Made by a program: the position numbers and the translations under genes
The notes under the pieces: model-generated
The model's database searches: none
Told to the model about the DNA's origin: nothing
Seen by the model: only the letters and a program-made list of their open reading frames with translations
Part shown: in pieces, positions 23,885-26,723 of the stretch
Layout: each line of letters starts with the position of its first letter
How positions within the stretch are numbered: position 1 is the first letter of the stretch
Assembly: GCA_964407525.1 (NCBI GenBank)
Contig: CAYOWC010000032.1
Span: 1-26,723 of the forward strand
Reading direction: 5' to 3'
DNA length: 26,723 nt
Source: DUZB01 sp964407525
GTDB taxonomy: Bacteria; Desulfobacterota; DSM-4660; Desulfatiglandales; Desulfatiglandaceae

Positions 23885-24595
23885 GTGACCATGATACGTT
23901 TCCTTTGTATCAATACATTTATCGTAATCTATTCGATTATGTTTTGCCTGTGGGCGATCCTGTTGGCCCTTTTTACCGATAATGCAAGGCGTATCCATTT
24001 CTGGGTCGCAGTACCGTGGGCAAAGGTTATTTTGAAGGTTTGCGGCATCAAAGTCGCAATTTCAGGAAAAGAGAATGTGGATCCCAGCATCCCGCGCGTC
24101 TACATGGTCAATCATCAAAGCTATTTCGATATTTTTGTTGTTCTGGCCCGTCTTCCTGTGGATTTCAAATTTCTGTTGAAGGAAGAACTCATGCATATTC
24201 CTTTGCTTGGGCCTGCAATGAAGCGTGCTGGATATATCGGAATAACGCGAGACGATCCCAGGAAGGCCATTAAAAGCATGAATCTTGCTGCGAAACGGAT
24301 AAAAGGAGGGGCTTCCGTGCTTATTTTTCCTGAAGGGACAAGGAGTGTGGACGGCCGTTTGGGGTCGTTTAAGAAAGGTGGTTTCAACTTGGCTCTTAAA
24401 TCAGGTTGTGATATCGTCCCCGTAACAATTTCCGGCACGGCCCGTATTGTTTCGAAAGGGAGTCTTAGGGTAGAGAAAGGCACCGTCGGGTTTCATATTG
24501 GCAGGCCTATCGCCCTTACAGGGTATAGCAAGAGGAACATTGCACAATTAATGGATGAGGTTCATTCCTCTATACTGGCAGCGGCGGAAAAATAA
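23885..24595 (+). CDS. plsC: 1-acyl-sn-glycerol-3-phosphate acyltransferase
   Basis: A 236-residue PlsC-family acyltransferase that makes phosphatidic acid from lysophosphatidic acid at the inner membrane. The N-terminal hydrophobic segment (TFIVIYSIMFCLWAILLALF) anchors it. Block I is NHQSYFD (His77, Asp82). KEELMHIPLLGPAMKRAGYI is block II, FPEGTRSVDG block III, and VPVTISGT block IV. GGGAGG (23875-23880) lies 4 bases before the GTG at 23885 and 10 before an ATG at 23891, so either could be used. It follows the kinase stop by 13 bases and is probably co-transcribed. Confidence 0.93.
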   Translation: MTMIRFLCINTFIVIYSIMFCLWAILLALFTDNARRIHFWVAVPWAKVILKVCGIKVAISGKENVDPSIPRVYMVNHQSYFDIFVVLARLPVDFKFLLKEELMHIPLLGPAMKRAGYIGITRDDPRKAIKSMNLAAKRIKGGASVLIFPEGTRSVDGRLGSFKKGGFNLALKSGCDIVPVTISGTARIVSKGSLRVEKGTVGFHIGRPIALTGYSKRNIAQLMDEVHSSILAAAEK

Positions 24596-24614
24596 CGTAC
24601 AGGCATCAAAAGAT

Positions 24615-24756
24615 GCAATTAGCTGTTAGCTATTAGACGGTCAATATCAGTTAGTTATGATTCTGTAGGGCTTTATCAAAAAATGAAAAACTTTAGTATA
24701 GGAAAAAGTTATATAAATATTTGCGATTCTTAAGCTAACGGCTAAAAGCTAATTGC
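24615..24756. repeat. Long inverted repeat with AT-rich centre
   Basis: GCAATTAGCT (24615-24624) recurs inverted as AGCTAATTGC (24747-24756), 122 bases apart. The flanks are related in longer, imperfect form (GTTAGCTATTAG against AGCTAACGGCTAAAAGCT). The enclosed sequence is AT-rich and holds no gene. It could be a small non-autonomous element or a dispersed TAGCT-rich repeat. Confidence 0.6.
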
Positions 24757-24816
24757 TAATAGCAGTTTTTGAGTACAGGCTTCTGTAATGCAGAGAAGCC
24801 TGGTTTTGGGGTTCAA

Positions 24817-25584
24817 ATGAATATGGGAAAAACGTTTTACGCTTTTTGGTTAGGTATTGTCTTTTGTTTTTCTTCCATCGGGGTCGAGGCATATGTAATG
24901 CCTCCGGAACAACTGATTGAATATATGCAAGACAGGTTTGGTGTTTATAAGACAATGGTTATTGGCCAGAAAACCGTGGTGATCGATCCTCTCGATGGGA
25001 AGGAAACTAATTCTTCTGAGGAAAAAATCTGGGTGAAGACGCCCGGGTTCTTCAAATCGCAGGTTATTTCCGGCCAGGGGAGGGGGGCTGCTGCTGACGA
25101 ACCCTTTACAAGCGCATTCAGGCAGCTTCTGATGGGTAACAGTAACGAATATCTCTTGATGTTGCTTGCAAAATTTGGAATAGATATTGAATCTTCGGGC
25201 TATACAAGGCTTGATGGGATTGTTGCTTATTATATAGGGTATCGGGAACCCGGCAGTGCCAGGCTTCTTCTTGATAAAAAAACGTTTCTCCCCATTCTTC
25301 TTGAATATGAAATGCGTGATAATTCCGGGCAAAAGAAGGTGAGCATTCGATTTGAGGAGTATCGGGAAATTTGGGGGGGCTGGTACCCGTTTAAAATAGG
25401 CTACTTCGAAGGCGAGGAGGTTCATGAACAGTACACCGTTATTGATCTTCAGGTCAATATGCCTTTGAGTTCGGGTATGTTTAGGCAGAGAACAGTGCTG
25501 GGAAAACCACTTGAAAACAATTCAAGAGTGGATGACGAACACTTGAGCGAGGCGATCAACGCCTTGAAAAATAAATATAAATAA
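24817..25584 (+). CDS. Exported LolA-like (outer-membrane lipoprotein-sorting) protein
   Basis: A 255-residue exported protein. MNMGKTFYAFWLGIVFCFSS with cleavage near GVEA is a signal peptide. The mature part, with alternating short strands (EEKIWVKTPGFFKSQVIS, GIVAYYIGYREPG, RLLLDKKTFLPILLEYEM, RFEEYREIWGGWYPFKIGYF), follows the beta-sheet pattern of LolA/LolB-fold proteins that bind acyl chains in the periplasm. I place the start at 24817 because the signal peptide begins there; the frame is open to 24769. No classic lipobox is seen. It is not an obvious LolA ortholog, and the ligand is unknown. The HNH gene follows by 9 bases. Confidence 0.6.
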   Translation: MNMGKTFYAFWLGIVFCFSSIGVEAYVMPPEQLIEYMQDRFGVYKTMVIGQKTVVIDPLDGKETNSSEEKIWVKTPGFFKSQVISGQGRGAAADEPFTSAFRQLLMGNSNEYLLMLLAKFGIDIESSGYTRLDGIVAYYIGYREPGSARLLLDKKTFLPILLEYEMRDNSGQKKVSIRFEEYREIWGGWYPFKIGYFEGEEVHEQYTVIDLQVNMPLSSGMFRQRTVLGKPLENNSRVDDEHLSEAINALKNKYK

Positions 25585-25593
25585 ATTTGATGG

Positions 25594-25908
25594 ATGACAA
25601 TGCCCTTTGAATACATTACCGTGAGCGAAGAGGATACCAGGCGGGAAAAAGAAAAAGCCCGTCGATTGCGGCGCACGCAATGGTGGTACAACCTGTTGGG
25701 CAAGGGCTCCTGTTATTATTGTGGATGTCAGGTGGGCAGGGCCAGCCTTACTATGGATCATCTTGTTCCGCTCAGCAGGGGTGGTAAAAGCAGGAAAGGG
25801 AATCTTGTTCCCGCATGCAAGGAGTGTAACAACAAGAAAAAGTACCTTCTGCCGCTTGAGTGGGAAGAATATCTGGAGAAGTTAAACGCCGGATTCAGGG
25901 GGAATTGA
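25594..25908 (+). CDS. HNH endonuclease
   Basis: A 104-residue HNH nuclease. Visible: a zinc-ribbon pair CYYCGC, the catalytic segment TMDHLVPLSRGGKSRKGNL with the His and Asn, and the second zinc pair CKECNNKKK. A basic N-terminal helix (RREKEKARRLRRTQWW) should contact DNA. Stand-alone proteins of this size are widespread, and the target is unknown. The start is ATG 25594; ATG 25600 is an alternative. It follows the LolA-like gene by 9 bases, and its last 14 bases overlap the end of the SAM hydrolase gene on the other strand. Confidence 0.85.
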   Translation: MTMPFEYITVSEEDTRREKEKARRLRRTQWWYNLLGKGSCYYCGCQVGRASLTMDHLVPLSRGGKSRKGNLVPACKECNNKKKYLLPLEWEEYLEKLNAGFRGN

Positions 25909-26719
25909 TGATTGATGGATGAATCTCAACAGGCAATTCCAACTCTTTTACATGGCCTGTCTCTAATTTGAACCTGTCTGAAGCTCGTCCTGAATTTACC
26001 GCTATTTCAAGAAAATCAGAACTTCCCATAAGCGCCAGGAAATCTCCCTCGGGAACATCGGAATATGTTTGTTTCACTCCTCTGACAGATAAACCACCCA
26101 CCTCAATTACCAAATCCTCCGTCTTTGAAAAACTATCCATTTCACTCGAATGAATATTTGTTATGAGGTTCCCGAAGTGGTCTATGTGCACAACCTGACC
26201 GTGCAGAGATGTTCCTTGTCGATGGACGGATGGGATTTCAAGATGTTTTGGATCATAGATGGGCGAGCCCATTTCCAGTGGTACAATTCCCGATAGCAGG
26301 TGGGCCGCTACTGGCGCGAATAGATCCCTTCCGTGAAAGGTGCTGGAGGGTTTCGGCAGGAAAAACCTATCGTTCTTGAGATGGATGATCTCGTTTTCCG
26401 GATGTGCTTCTATGATCGGCTGGAACGTTCCATTGTCAGGGCCAACGAAAAAATGACCGCCTGCTGTGATAAGGACCGGCCGTCTTTCGCTTCCGACTCC
26501 AGGGTCTACCACGACTACGTGGACGGTTCCCTTGGGGAAAAAACTGTAGACGCCCCTGATCATTATAGCAGCATCCAAAATGGCTCCAGGTTTTACCTGG
26601 TGGCTGATGTCTACGATGGTTGCATCCGGCCTTATGGTCAGGATCACTCCTTTCATCACTCCCACGTAGGAGTCTTCTGTCCCAAAATCTGTTGTGAGGG
26701 TGATGATTCCCGGGTTCAA
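25895..26719 (-). CDS. SAM hydrolase / hydroxide adenosyltransferase (DUF62), start near the window edge
   Basis: A 274-residue DUF62 protein. The family cleaves S-adenosylmethionine to adenosine and methionine using water or hydroxide, and is related to fluorinase and chlorinase. Visible: IITLTTDFGTEDSYVGVMKG at the N-terminus, the HVVVVDPGVGSERRPV segment, FVGPDNGTFQP, STFHGRDLFAPVAAHL, and the C-terminal domain start VHIDHFGNLITNI. TTG 26719 is used as start because MNPGIITL matches family beginnings, but only 4 bases precede it, so an upstream start outside the window cannot be excluded. It converges with the HNH gene. Confidence 0.9.
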   Translation of the reverse strand: MNPGIITLTTDFGTEDSYVGVMKGVILTIRPDATIVDISHQVKPGAILDAAIMIRGVYSFFPKGTVHVVVVDPGVGSERRPVLITAGGHFFVGPDNGTFQPIIEAHPENEIIHLKNDRFFLPKPSSTFHGRDLFAPVAAHLLSGIVPLEMGSPIYDPKHLEIPSVHRQGTSLHGQVVHIDHFGNLITNIHSSEMDSFSKTEDLVIEVGGLSVRGVKQTYSDVPEGDFLALMGSSDFLEIAVNSGRASDRFKLETGHVKELELPVEIHPSIINSP

Positions 26720-26723
26720 TGAT

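Overview
The window reads as a chromosome segment from a mesophilic Gram-negative bacterium, most likely of the Desulfobacterota (former Deltaproteobacteria). This lineage call is inference. It rests on the mix of acyl-CoA genes (biotin-dependent carboxylase beta subunit, ADP-forming acyl-CoA ligase, electron transfer flavoprotein), on a 131-residue hypothetical protein that resembles ones I associate with that phylum, on a DUF4301 protein, and on a double-Cache/PAS histidine kinase. No rRNA, tRNA or CRISPR array was seen.

Layout. (1) 1-3066 holds two converging acyl-CoA genes: a carboxyltransferase running in from the left edge, and an acyl-CoA ligase alpha-type protein on the minus strand. 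(2) 3243-9570 is an accessory, heavily rearranged tract. It holds a RAYT-type (IS200-like) transposase remnant, a second copy of the start of the carboxylase gene, an IS66 transposase tail, a gene-poor gap, an AbrB/PIN toxin-antitoxin pair followed by a lone periplasmic binding protein, a conserved hypothetical gene, and a breakpoint where two genes that both lack their N-terminal halves (an APH-type phosphotransferase and etfB) are fused head to head. An intact etfA follows, then a cluster of palindromic repeats. (3) 9581-17531 is a compact minus-strand housekeeping run: ftsH, folP, coaX, an LD-carboxypeptidase and mfd. (4) 17796-21472 is the divergent plus-strand run: DUF4301, cvpA, mazG and mtgA. 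(5) 21479-26719 holds a second, inverted copy of the palindromic repeat, a histidine kinase with an eroded ATP-binding region, plsC, a LolA-like exported protein, an HNH endonuclease, and a converging SAM hydrolase (DUF62).

The core genes concern protein quality control (FtsH), folate and CoA synthesis (FolP, CoaX), wall recycling and synthesis (LD-carboxypeptidase, MtgA), repair and nucleotide cleaning (Mfd, MazG), and phospholipid synthesis (PlsC). They look intact and ordinary. The unusual content is in the rearranged tract and the repeats. I do not see a clearly new multi-gene system. The strongest leads are the duplicated carboxylase start whose differences are all silent, the APH/EtfB breakpoint, the REP-like repeat family with an inverted pair bracketing the 12-kb housekeeping block, and the histidine kinase that lacks recognisable G1/G2 boxes.
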